Assembly (NCBI GenBank): GCA_008360955.1
Contig: LUCM01006158.1
Location: forward strand, 350,239-414,238
Source: Fasciolopsis buskii
Lineage: Eukaryota > Platyhelminthes > Trematoda > Plagiorchiida > Fasciolidae
Direction: 5' to 3'
DNA: 64,000 bases
Of this stretch, positions 11,060-21,534 are shown piece after piece. Below the pieces are notes generated by a model that was not told where the DNA came from, ran no database searches, and saw nothing but the letters and a program-made list of their open reading frames with translations. The position numbers and the translations under genes are program-made. The number at the start of each line of letters is the position of its first letter. The first letter of the stretch is position 1.

Positions 11060-12860
11060 TTTGTTTTCAAGCCGGTGTTTAATTTATTTTTATGTCGAAT
11101 GACTCTTTGCTCCATTTGTTTTGATAGTACAGTGGTAAATATCTATCTTACCGAACCCTACTCGTCTGCTAAGAACTTATGTTATCATATGAACCCGAAA
11201 TAGCCGAAATGATATTATGCCATCTAGGCACTGGTTTCAGTAGCTTGCAAATTAAATTGAATAATTACCAAGTGAATAACAGTCAGTTTAACTTGATCGC
11301 AAATTGCTGATGGTCGTTCTTCTTTCAGTGCACTTCAACACCAAACTAGCATCTTGCGCCTTCGAGAGTGATGTAATGTACAAGTGAGGTCCGTTCATAT
11401 TTCATACTCGTGTAGGCGTCGTTTGGGCGTCCTGTGATGCCGTTGACTCGTCACCCATGATCTCAGCCGACTTGTTAGGTGTGCGTTAGACGCAGACGAA
11501 CTAACTAGCTAATTTTATTCCTATACTGAGCTTATTTGTTTCTGAGTTCACTTGATTATTTCTCAATTCAATGCCTGTATCTCCGAAATCAATCACGCAG
11601 TACTGGAAATGATTCATAGAGGCTTGCGAACGTATTTCCTTACTGTTTTGTTATGATTAACGTACTTCATTTGTGATTTGTTGTTGATGTGCAGTTCAGC
11701 CATTCAAATTTTGTATTGTAGAACGGGATTAGTGTTTCTCAAATTAAAGATCCTGTAGCCAACGATCGTTATTATGGCGTGGGCTTTTGTTGCTTCGGAC
11801 ACTCAAGGATATTTTTCCCGTCTCACGTACTTAACTAGAAATTGTAGTCAAATTGAACTAGGTCGGAAACTGAAGTAGCGTTCTCGTGTGTTCTACCCGA
11901 GTCAGTCGCCTGATGCAATCGACCGTTGTCTCCATGCTTCTTGAGCCCCTGCCTGTATTTTTCCGTTTATGCGTATGTCTGCGTGTTCCATTGTCTGTCT
12001 TTGTTTGTGCTCGCAATCGTGTAATCTGAATGAGTGTTGAAAGAACTGTCGACCCGTGCGCAGTTGAGAGGGGCCTTCACATGACTGAAAAGCTAGCTCT
12101 ATCTGTACACGTGCGTAAGTGCGCGCGGACACATCAATGCGAAATGCATGTCGCTGCACACCGATCCACATCCGCGCCATGTGCATCTGGGAGGTTCAAT
12201 GTGTGGGTTGTGAATGTACCATCTAGAAACTATCTCTACCACCACCACCCCTCAATACTAGATTGCTCCGGAAGTGATTGAGGAACATCGGATTGCCTTG
12301 TCGATTTTGTTCTTCGAATCAGGTAGCGGTGGCCATGGTGGGGTCAGAGTTGTGTGTATGTGTGTGAGAGAGAGAAGGCTTATATGGGCATGGCAGATCA
12401 AGTGGTCTTTTTTAGATCGGTCGTCTAATACTGGGAGGAACAGTTCATTTATTCATTTATCCCCTTGTGCATCCTCAGGATATCCAATAGTTTTCCTTTC
12501 GGGATCCACATTTTCTTGTCCCTATTATGGCCCGATTCATTCACTTTGCCAAATTATACATGAACCTATTTTCGTCGACCAACTCTCCGCCTGTCTTCCT
12601 ATTGATCATTTCCACTTCTGCTCTTAAGCTTCCAACCACCCAATGGTGAGGGCTATCCTGACCGGTAAATGAACCTTTTGACTGTCGGTTTGTATCATTT
12701 CAGGATTGATTTCGGAAACTGGTCCATTGAACCCGGAAATCATCAAGTGAACTCGAGAAGCCAGAATAGCCATTGTATCTTAAACCAAGACACAATTGTT
12801 TGCGGACATTTGAACAAATGAAGAATAAACTTTCCAGTCCCAGTTATCATAATCTCCAGA
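11060..12860. other. mostly unassigned; LINE shard near 12285-12345
   Basis: About 60 bases around 12290-12345 (ttgttcttcgaatcagg, then a gt-rich ggtggccatggtgg) resemble the segment just after the LGHVL block of the LINE-B relics (compare 7030-7065). Nothing else is recognised. The long terminal repeat and gag expected upstream of the gypsy relic could not be found in this stretch. Confidence 0.35.
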
Positions 12861-13390
12861 GGTAGGTGCGTTTAAATAGCAGATGCTTCAGGAAATTTGC
12901 AGCACACTGCAGAAATTCGCACCTTAACTATGTCAAATGGACAAACTTGATGACAGGTCAAAATGAAATCCTTCATCGTATCTTGTATAGATGGAAGTGT
13001 GTAGATCGGGTGATTTATAAAAGCCAACAGTTCACTAAAAAGGCTACCTATTCTACATCTCATGCCCCAATCATGCTCATGATGAACGCAAATGGCACTG
13101 TTTGCATCTACGGTGATTTCTTAACGGGCTTGAAGGAAGCTACCCAGACGCACCAGTGTCCACTACACGTTTCAAAAAACCTTATTACCCAAACTTAATG
13201 GGGTCGAGTCTTCTCCATAATAGACTTATCAGATGCCTACTGGCAAGTCGAAGTGAACGAATTGTGGACAGAGTTAGTGGAACCCAACACCCACAGAAGC
13301 TTGTATCAGTGTGATATACTTCCGTTCGGAGCTAAATGTGCACCAACTATAGTTAAACGAATTAAGAATAATGTTCAGTGGTCTGTCTCA
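12860..13390 (+). mobile_element. Ty3/gypsy pol relic, N-terminal RT part
   Basis: The reading contains the sequence just before and within a Ty3/gypsy reverse transcriptase. 'ATYSTSHAPIMLMMNANGTV' (about 13045-13105) is followed by a degraded 'CIYGDFLTG' block, 'IIDLSDAYWQVEV' with the first catalytic Asp (about 13218-13256), and 'LPFGAKCAP' (13320-13347). A stop (taa at 13196) separates the first part from the second. The next expected motif, Y-x-D-D, is missing because another element interrupts the palm at about 13390. The element resumes at about 15115. Gag, protease and the LTRs were not found. Confidence 0.85.
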
Positions 13391-14104
13391 GTCCTGGTAA
13401 CAGAACTCAGTACACAACGTTGGACCGATAAGCATCTACACCATTGGTAAATAATTCCGGAGTTGTTCAAGGTTTGTTCTACCTCGCTGTTTGTTTTCAA
13501 CATACAGTGATCTGTCAACGATTCATCTTGGTCAATTATTCACATAAGCTGATAATGTTCCCTGACAGTCTGTATCTGGAACTGGTGATTTCCTCAACTT
13601 TTCTAACAATTCTTCTTATTCATGATTTTTCTGTTCGTTCTGATTTAAGTCGTAATTTGTCAAAATGTATCGTGTCTGTTTACTTCCCGGTCTGCTTACC
13701 TTGCTGGCCCCTCATTAATGCAAAACCACGTCTACTAAGGTAGATTCCGTCAAACACTTAGAAATCACCATCGATCAAAGCTTAATATGTTCATGTGGCA
13801 TTGTTAAATGTTTAGATGAACAGAAGAGTGTATTCATACATAAAAAGGCCGACAATTCTAATTTTAAAAATGCTATCTTCCTTTTTGTTTACCAGTGCGT
13901 TTTCCCCGCGCCACTTTATTGTTCACCTGCCATTTTCGCTGGTTTAATAAAGAAAGACCTCGAAATCTCTTCCCGAAGTCTATCGGTTATCTAGGTATCG
14001 TTCATATCACTGAAGGAACTCTCCACTAAACAGTGTGATAAGGATCTATTTACTTGTGGAAAATTCACATAAGTTTCTCCAATTCTTTTTTTATTGCATT
14101 CTTG

Positions 14105-14255
14105 AGTGACGAACATAGTCCAGGGCCATGCCTCATAGCCACTAAGGCCTAATACATAGCCTTGAAGCTTGCATGGGACCACATTAGGTTTCATTAAGTC
14201 AGATGTGCTAACGTGCGGGTGACAGCGAATTGCCCGTTCCCTGTACAGTGATTTT
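14105..14255 (-). mobile_element. SINE-B partial copy (body and tail)
   Basis: Read on the minus strand it has ggcaattcgctgtcacccg, gcacatctgacttaatg, aatgtggtcc and ccttagtggctatgagg. The same order is seen in the copies at 9872 and 33655. The A/B-box head is not recognisable. It lies inside LINE-C. Confidence 0.55.
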
Positions 14256-14402
14256 TCTAAATGCCGCTCACGCCAGGGCAGGTTCTGCCTTCCGTGCCAT
14301 ACCTTTCTGATTAAGCATGTATAAAAGCTTGACTGTTTCTTATTTAAATTGAATTCCTATCAATCGGAAACAGATCGTTACTGACTTTCTCCGCAGTCTT
14401 TC

Positions 14403-14973
14403 TGTTATGGTCGATGACCATTCTAGGGTTTTTGATGCCGCGGATTTCATTCTTGCTATTAATTTGCCAAAAGTACCTGTCCTCTTCTCAATGTTTCGAA
14501 ATTGACGTTATTTCGGATATTGCGCGGTTGAGTATTTTTGTGTCTGCGAAAAGATTTATAAAAGCCCCTTCTGTGATTGGCTAGTCCACACATTGATCAA
14601 GGCCACCCAACAAAACTATATAAACGATAGAGCTCACTTGAATTCTGACTTGCGTTGGTGGGTCACCAATAAACGCGCGGCAGTACTCTGTGTTCGTCTT
14701 CTCTCCTCCACTAGCGGGCTGGGCTAGCTGTTCGTATTTCGCGCCGCTTACTGTTTCATGTGGCTGCTCACTCAAGGGAGCAGCAGATTTGTCCCATTCC
14801 TTGTTCAACTACGGGCTTTGAGTCTTGAGCCCGGACTTTTTGTGCCTCCAACATCTGTGTGTGTTCGTGTCCTACTAGACCACAAGCTGTGTGCTCCTGT
14901 GCTATCGTGCGCCGCTAGTACTTGTCTTGTGCTTCAATGTGTGCGTAGACCAACCAAACTCGGTAACATAACA
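14403..14973 (+). mobile_element. solo LTR with 5-bp target duplication
   Basis: This 571-bp unit starts with tgttatg and ends with cataaca, a perfect 7-bp terminal inverted repeat of the TG..CA type. It is flanked on both sides by ctttc (14398-14402 and 14974-14978), the 5-bp duplication typical of LTR retrotransposon integration. Inside lie a TATA-like tatataaa (about 14618-14625) and aataaa at 14672-14677, in the order expected for U3, R and U5. No internal gag/pol sequence is attached, so it is best read as the product of LTR-LTR recombination. The LTR's parent family is unknown. It interrupts LINE-C. Confidence 0.85.
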
Positions 14974-15114
14974 CTTTCGTAACCAGATTTTTTGTCCCGG
15001 TTTTTACTATCTTTATTTTAACGAGGTGATGAACGCTTCTATTTGTGACTGAAATGCGGACACCTGTATGCGCGGCAGCCCATACAGATACAAATATATA
15101 CATGGACGTCGTCA

Positions 15115-17030
15115 TTGTCAGTACTCTAGTGGATGAACATTGAATGCATTTAGAAGAGGTCTTTAATTTTATTCGATTGTGCGTTTTCTACCTTCAGACT
15201 GAAAGGCGCATGTTTCTAATACCACGTACCAGCTATCTTGGCACCATAATAGACGAGAATGACCGAAGAGCGAATCCAAATGAAATAGCAACAACCTAAA
15301 ATTTGCCCGCTCCCTCCAACAAAGCAGCACTTCGATCTTTCTTAGTCATGTGAACTACTGGAGTAGTTTTGTACCAAATACACAGTCGTCACATGCTCCG
15401 TTGAACAATCTTCTTAAAAGTACCCAAATTGGTTGTGGTTGCAAAAATACCAGGATGTGTTTGAGAAAATCAGAGACGTCCCTGCACTGGTGCATTACAA
15501 TCCTCAACCGTCTGTCATTGTTGCAGCCGATGCCGGGATAGGTGCGCGACAGTCATCAGGATTTGGTATGTCACTTATCCCGTGCATAAACCACAGCTGA
15601 CAGTAAGTAAGTATATAGCTAGATAGAAAAAGAAAGGCTGGCATCAAATGTTACTGTTGAAAAGTTTCACAAAACTGTATGGACGCCGATTCATATTGTG
15701 CACTGACCACGAACCCTTTATGTGCCATTTTTCATCCACGAAAGCCATACCTGTTCATGCGGCACATCGATCACAGATCGCAGATAGCTTCGGACACGTT
15801 GGTGCGTTAACCCGCCTGATCGCCCAGAACGCACAAAGTCAACCAGATGATGACGTGGTAATTAGAACAATCAATGTGGATAATGAGATCACCCTAGTAT
15901 TTCATGGCTCCATATGCCATTTGCCAGTTACGTTTAACTCCACTGGCAACGCGATCCAATGCAATCTTACATTGTAGCAGATCACATCCTACTTGTGCCA
16001 ATCATAATTAGTAATTTTGAAATCAGACAGTTCTGTCAACGGAAGGTAATGTTGACGATCGTTAGTGTCTGATGTTATCCAATCGCGTGGCAATCTCAAA
16101 ATGCTCTAGAATCAAGATATTTCACCAGCTACATATTCAGTAATGGCATGGATAAAAGTCATTGCCCGTTCTTATGCACATTACCCGGATATAGACCCAG
16201 ACATTGTTGACCTTGTACGCAAATGCGAGCGATGCACACTAGCGGCCGAAACACCCGTGAAATATATGCTCTACACCAGGCATCCCAATTCTGGGCTCTG
16301 GGCGCGCATCCGCATAGTTAATGCCGGGCCTATTAACAGTTGGTGTTTTTTAATCGTCCTTGATGCCCATTCGAAATGGTCCGATGTATTTCCAGTTATC
16401 CAAGCATCCACATTCATTACAGTAGCCATGTTTTTCCTCAGTTCCATGTTCTCGGAACGAACAGTGGTGGGCAGTTTAGTGCGATAGCATAGGCACATAT
16501 AATCTGTACTGTCTTGTGTGACATCCACAATCAGTTGGTCAAGCAGAACGATTCGTGGTCACATTCGAGCGACCTCGTCAATAGTTAAAGAGAGTGAAGC
16601 CTCACATCCGTTTTAAATCCCTTCTTGCGAACTTATGCGAAACGGATGCGAAATCATCAGCTGAACTACTTTCTGGAACACGTAGGAGGAAATCACTTGA
16701 TCCAGCGCTTGTCGACTGTCCCGATCGGTTCTGGAAATAAAATTACGGAAGCCCAGTGTAATTGGCATCATTGAGGGAAGAAACCGTTTTTCAAAGTAAA
16801 TGGCTTCGTGTACCTATTTGTGTTCAGTGGTAGTCGAAAAACGCCCCCCGTTGTCGTTCACAAGCGGACCGGGAATGTCGTGTATAGATTGGCGATCGAT
16901 CCATGGTGGTTTTTATATATTCTTTCCCACAACGACCTCAGCGAACACTTTGGTGGTATTTGTGACCGATTAGATTTATGTAGGCGTGATGGTCAAACTA
17001 ATCTTCAGTTTGCAGTTCAACAATAGAACC
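15115..17030 (+). mobile_element. Ty3/gypsy pol relic, RT end, RNase H and integrase
   Basis: The gypsy reading resumes with the RT thumb ('YLGTIIDENDRRANP', about 15231-15276; 'NLPAPSNKAALRSFL'). RNase H follows with 'LYGRRFILCTDHEPF' (about 15674-15720). Integrase then shows a zinc-region end 'CERCTLAAETPVK' (16227-16262), 'AGPINS' and 'VLDAHSKW', and in another frame 'PQSVGQAERF' (about 16525-16555) carrying the catalytic Glu. The first catalytic Asp, expected just before AGP, is replaced in the visible reading ('RIVNAGP'). A C-terminal domain trace is seen at 16845-16890 ('HKRTGNVVYRLAID'). Multiple frameshifts and stops make it inactive. Confidence 0.88.
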
Positions 17031-17496
17031 TCGCATTTTCTGTGGACTTTCTTGTAAAGACATGATGGTGGCCCGGTCTCCAAAAACCAGGACAGACAAA
17101 AAACTATGTTGTGTCGGGTGATTTATGCGCTGACCAGAACTTTTATCAGCTGTGACTCTGGAAAATCTAAATGTTGGCTTGTCACCTTATTCAGAGGATG
17201 CGGTTGGAAATGGTCTAATTTGTTTGACATGTTTGATGGTGAGCGTTGGTGTGGTGTGAAATGAAATTTGCCAAACAGTTTACGGAACCTGATAAGCAAA
17301 TGCATTTAGTCAAGAATTCTCGATTCTAGCTAACCTTTAAAAATACTTTGATTTTGTTGACTAAGCAGGGTTCGTTGTATCCGGCCTAAGACCATTCAGT
17401 CCTGTCTAATTAAGAAGAACGAGGTTTGAACTAGCACTGTGAGAAACCGATTGGTGTCGCTTGAGTTAGTGACCCAGAATCGTCGGTTTTACAACA
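17031..17496. other. no recognisable feature; gypsy 3' LTR not found
   Basis: After the integrase end no sequence resembling the solo LTR or a TG..CA unit was seen. Positions 17492-17496 (caaca) are the left flank repeat of the next element. Confidence 0.35.
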
Positions 17497-17929
17497 CCGG
17501 TTCAATGGGTCAGACATATATTGTGTATGCCTACGCATCGTCTACCTTCTCGTGCTATTTTTGCACGTGCCGGGTAAGGCTGGACGAAGTGACGTGACCG
17601 TCTGGCTATGACTTGGCGTAGAGGTGTGAAGAAGTTAGCTTCGGCTTTAGCCTCGACTGGCGCTTCCCGCCTTCTTGGTTGAGGCCCAAGCGATGCGGAT
17701 TGTTGTTGGTTGGAGATGCTGAGAGATAGCTCAGAACCGCAGTCAGTGGCACGAATGCTGTGTGGCCTGTGTGTAGAGCTTGTCCCGTTTAAAATTAACC
17801 GGAAAACGACCAAAAATCACAATTTATACGACGAAAACCAAGAAACCATGGGATTGTTGTGGTTTATAACACCCCTCTCCCCGGCTATTTGTCCACCTTC
17901 TGTAAGATTCTGTTTAGATGTTATGTTTC
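17497..17929. mobile_element. 433-bp unclassified mobile element, copy 2
   Basis: It is almost identical to 10620-11052 (about two internal differences). The flanks are caaca on the left (17492-17496) and caaca on the right (17930-17934), a 5-bp duplication. The sequences outside differ from those around copy 1, so this is an independent insertion rather than a segmental duplication. It ends about 255 bp before the readable RT of LINE-A, which makes a LINE 5' module a possible explanation, but copy 1 has no LINE beside it. Confidence 0.85.
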
Positions 17930-18183
17930 CAACATGCTCGCTTTCAAGTCGTTCTATAATGCAAAGGTATAAATATGACTGTAATCTGCTTTCGCGTTCG
18001 CTGAGAAGAGGAGCAAATTTCATCTATTGGAGCGATGACTGTTTACTTTCCACTAACCTCTAAGTCTCGCTGCGCATAGCCGGCTGTCGATTGGGATCCA
18101 GTCAAATTGTGCAGCCTTGGCCTTATCGCTGAGACCCACATCAGCGCCAGCCTAACAGTAAGCCACAGCCTCGTTCGTGATAT

Positions 18184-19600
18184 TTGGAACGTATCCTGCT
18201 ATCGTGGGGTGAGTCACTGATTATACCCATCTTCAAGAAGGGTACACGGAGTGACTGCAGCAATCATCGGAGGATTATTTTAATTCCGATAGTTACTGAG
18301 GTGTTAGCTTCGATAATGCTGCGCCGTTTGACACCGATTCGCGAGAGCAATATCCGCGAACAATAGGCCGGATTTCGGCCAGGTCGAGGTTGCATCAACC
18401 AGATATTCGCTCTCCGGCATGTACTCGAGACGCGCCACACGCACCGCCGTCCTGCGATAGCAGTCTTCCTCAACTTGAAAGGTGCTTTTGACTCCGTGGG
18501 TCGACCAGCACTACTCAGTGCTCTCCATCGGAAGGGTATACCAACGAAGTTCGTAAACCTGTTGCAAGCATTGTACTCGCATACCTATGGTCGCGTGAGG
18601 GTATATGGCGAACTGTCAAGTAAAGTCGAAACGACTAGTGGCATTCGACAAGGGTGTCTCATCTCTCCATTCCTGTTCAACTTCGTCATGGACGAGGTGA
18701 TGGAAGATGCTTTAGGAGTTCTCCGGGATGTAGGAGTCGAACTGGGAGGTGGAGGAAAGCTATGCGACCTAGATTACGCAGACGACGTCGTGTGTCTGTT
18801 CGAGTCTGCGGACCATGCACAACGCGCACTAGATAGACCCTCGAGTTTCCGTTGCTCGGTTTGGTATGTGCTCTGCACCTTCAAAGTGCAAAGTACTGTT
18901 ACAGGACTGGACGACAGCAGCGCCGAACTTGATACTGGATGGAGAGGAAATAACGACTGTGGACCGTTTCACCTACTTTGGTAGCTGCATGTCTAACGAT
19001 GGTAGCTCGCGATTGGAAGTAAGTATGCGCATATCCAGGGCTCGGGCAGCTTACGCTGGATCGAAGCACTTGTGGCGTCGGCCTGACATTTCACTGAAGT
19101 AGAAAGGTCGTGTGTACTGTGCTGCAGTGCGTTCAGTTCTATTGTACGGTTGCGAGACGTGGAGTATGCGTGTGGGCGATATTCGTCGGTTGGAGGTTTT
19201 CGACAACCGATGTTTACGCAGTATGGCTAGGATTGGATGGAGTGACCGGGTGAGTAATGTAGAAGTCAGGAATCCAGTATTGGGTGCCAATTCTGAGAAT
19301 ACCTTGTTTCATCGTATGAAACTTAGTAGACTACGCTGGTTGGGTCACGTGTTGCGTATGACGAACACTCGTCTACCATACCGTGCCCTATTTTGTGTTC
19401 CTCCTAAAGAATAGAAGAAGCCATGTGGAGGCTAACAGATGACGTGGCAACGTGGGATGAGAAAATGTACAGCGAAGTTAGTTAAAGTCGGTGTCCCACG
19501 TCTTCGTGGTTTGGATCCGAAAGACTCTTCTACTGGAGACACTGAAGGATATGGCAATGAACCGTGAACAGTGGCGATCGCGTTGTCATTTTCTGTAGAA
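18184..19600 (+). mobile_element. LINE-A relic with readable reverse transcriptase
   Basis: This is the best preserved RT in the window. RT fingers are seen as 'IIPIFKKGTRSDCSNHRR' (18214-18270) and then 'AGFRPGRGC'. Palm A is 'FLNLKGAFDSVGRPALLSAL' (18466-18525), with Asp replaced by Asn at the first catalytic position but an Asp two codons after GAF. The B box is 'SGIRQGCLISPFLFNFV' and the C box 'DYADDVV' (18772-18792). The frame is broken by a nonsense codon at 18364 (cag to tag in a Q-A-G context), by a frameshift near 18840, and by a tag at 19100. The connector follows with 'RLRWLGHVLRM' (19333-19365) and the C-terminal tail near 19500-19595. The endonuclease is absent, consistent with 5' truncation or internal deletion. 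Confidence 0.92.
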
Positions 19601-20535
19601 TCAGAATGATTGAAAAAGTGCGTTTGTACAGTTAGACTGTGTTTCGTATGTTGGCTGCATCAGCATATGTCCACTCTCTGTTACCCTTGGCTATTCACTA
19701 TTTTTGCAGAAACTTGTAACTCTGGGGAAAGGCAGCGGTCAGTGAGGCTTGCCTTGCTGTTTAATGCTGAACGATTATGAGCCTCAGGATCCCCAGAAAG
19801 CGGCAGAGAAAACCTTACGGACGGACTGGATTGGGACATCAGTCGGATAACAGAGCTGTAATCTTGAGTGAGAGTTTCTCAGGTACAACTCATATCTTTC
19901 ACCTTCGTCCCATCTTCGGTCACCAGTACGATCGATTGCAAACGAACATCTGTTTCCGTGCTGCGGACCTGTATCCCCCGCCAAGTCGAACACAAGTCCG
20001 TATACTTGTGAACAGCCGTTTATTTGATCAAGTGACTGATGGAAAGAAACAACGCGGTCTGAGGTTCACAATAATCTCTGTGTCTGTAATGCTCAAAACA
20101 CCAGATTTCGATGGAGTTTTAGCTCTAGTTGGCAAAACTTCTGCTCCGCACACTCGCTACATTTTATTTACCTCGCTATCAGTGATACAGATGCGCTTCT
20201 TTAAAGTGAAAAAGTTGGTCAAAATGGTCAGTCCGCAGTTCTAGTATTACACAGTTTTTGTTTATGACCACTCACCGTATCGCTCTATTTTTTACGTACT
20301 GCCCAGATGTCTTGTTTAACACTGAGTGATGATAACCAAGACTAAAAACAGCTTGGCTTAAAGTATGCAGGTAGGACGGTTGTTGAGGATACTTATTTTG
20401 AACTTTTGTGGTTTGGTCTCAGTCTAATACACTGAATTGGCAGAGCTGTGGCTACGTCTATTGCGAAACCACAATGTAAGAAAGTGAATGCGAGACAGCG
20501 GAGTGTGTTTGAAAACGATGAAAGAGTACGGATTT
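19601..20535. other. no recognisable feature; unassigned 155-codon frame
   Basis: A 155-codon plus-strand frame at 19777-20244 is the longest in the region but has no motif I can name, and part of it is mirrored by an open minus frame. It starts 180 bp after the LINE-A 3' end and may be old repeat. Confidence 0.3.
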
Positions 20536-20832
20536 TCAAAACATGTGGTTTGCGGATGAAAAACGGTAACATTTTCGTCGGGAAACAAAAGGTTGCCACG
20601 CAGTAAGTGCAATAGGGTCAGTAATTCTCAGTGTTTTATAGTTTAGTACAAGGCGATGTAGCGAGAGCACGATCACGGAAGTGGCTATGATGGGAAACAA
20701 AACAGGACTGAAATCATGGGGCAAATTTAGGCTTGACAACGTTGATGAAAGTCTAGAAAGTGTGGGTTGAATTGTAGAGCTCCGAGGAACATCAGCTCCA
20801 CTAGTCACAATTGGATTGTACATTCCATTTAG
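20536..20832 (-). CDS. candidate 3' exon, small unknown protein
   Basis: On the minus strand the acceptor atctctgttcag is followed by a 99-codon frame including the stop at 20536. It starts 'LNGMYNPIVTSGADVPRSS' and has a Ser/Thr-rich stretch and then a hydrophobic segment 'VLFPIIATSVIVLSL' that could be a membrane helix. It joins in phase 0 to the open segment ending at 20893 through a 60-bp intron with consensus GTAAGT and a pyrimidine-rich acceptor. I do not recognise the family. The tail after the hydrophobic segment looks less protein-like, so the true end may differ. Confidence 0.45.
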   Translation of the reverse strand, partial: LNGMYNPIVTSGADVPRSSTIQPTLSRLSSTLSSLNLPHDFSPVLFPIIATSVIVLSLHRLVLNYKTLRITDPIALTAWQPFVSRRKCYRFSSANHMF

Positions 20833-20892
20833 CTGAACAGAGATGACACGGGTCTCGACAGAATATCAAGAAAATCACGAATTTTGACTTAC

Positions 20893-20995
20893 ATACTTAG
20901 TCAATTTGTGAGAAATAGTAAATTTTTGATACGTCCAATTAGGCAAGCTAAGCATTATCATAATTAGTAAGAGCTGGTTGATGAATTTGTGGAAC
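20893..20995 (-). CDS. candidate upstream exon of the same small gene
   Basis: Minus-strand open segment ending at the donor tat|gtaagt (exon end 20893). The reading 'LSLPNWTYQKFTISHKLTKY' leads into the next exon in frame. The left boundary is uncertain: the acceptor-like attcatcaaccag near 20990 would begin the exon with a hydrophobic run 'LLLIMIMLSL'. The frame also stays open up to 21072. Confidence 0.4.
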
Positions 20996-21149
20996 GAAAA
21001 CAATATACCGCCGGTAGATCTTCGAAACCGGATTTGTTGTTTATGGTCGCCCAACGACCCATCGTGTTTCAAAAGTGAGTCTGTTGGTGGTGATGGTCTC
21101 CAGAACTTTGCAGTCGACTGAATTACAGGTACATAGGCGATACGTGTTT

Positions 21150-21330
21150 GGCCTTAGAAGGATTTGTCTTCTACTTCCTTTATTAATAAAATACTGTACG
21201 TCATTTCTCAGCAAGGGAGCCGCGGCCAACAGAGGGCTGCCAAGCGAGGAAGTTGAATGGCGATGGGAGGATTCGAACCCACAATTTTTACGTCCAAATG
21301 CCACGACCTTATCCGCTTGGCCACCGCCGG
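21150..21330 (-). mobile_element. SINE-A copy, tRNA-derived
   Basis: On the minus strand the head has an A box tggccaagcgg (21323-21313) and a perfect B box ggttcgaatcc (21279-21269), spaced as in a tRNA. The head-body junction is cgccattcaacttcctcgc, followed by ttggcagccctctgttgg, ccgcggctccctt, tgagaaatgacgta and attaataaagg. Copies at 47084 (+), 49365-49520 (-) and 62584 (+) share the head, the body and an AT-rich tail with aagtaaaagataaaa. The fixed non-tRNA body separates it from a tRNA gene. Confidence 0.88.
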
Positions 21331-21534
21331 GTTCACTTGTTCATAGTTAGAAACCATCGCAATACGTCCTTACACGATTTGGTCTGTGTTTGGCGACTCC
21401 TTTCGTCTGTGACATGCATGTGAACACGCAGAAACATTCATCGGGTCATTTCAGCCATAGGATGCTGATTTTGATGAGTCACCGAATGACTCCTAAATGG
21501 TTTTATCATCGTTGCCTGCTCCTGATGGTTCAAA

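Larger units (their letters stand above)
13391..15114 (+). mobile_element. second LINE type (LINE-C) inserted in gypsy RT
   Basis: 'WVNNSGVVQGLF' (about 13437-13475) is the RT motif normally N-S-G-x-P-Q-G. Downstream, in shifting frames, come 'SVKHLEITIDQSLI' (13748-13790) and 'CVFPAPLYCSPAIFAGLIKK' (about 13895-13955), which correspond to the RT thumb and C-terminal region of a LINE unlike LINE-A/B. The frame is broken repeatedly. Insertion between the gypsy RT motifs LPFG and YxDD shows that it is younger than the gypsy copy. It is itself interrupted by a SINE-B piece (14105-14255) and a solo LTR (14403-14973). The exact junctions are uncertain by about 20 bases. Confidence 0.7.

Noticed and set aside
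19777..20244. 155-codon plus-strand gene
   Set aside because: No motif, no splice context, mirrored by an open minus frame over part of its length.
21265..21330. tRNA gene (good A and B boxes)
   Set aside because: The same head with the same non-tRNA body and tail occurs at four places, and the head has no visible cloverleaf acceptor pairing; it is a SINE.
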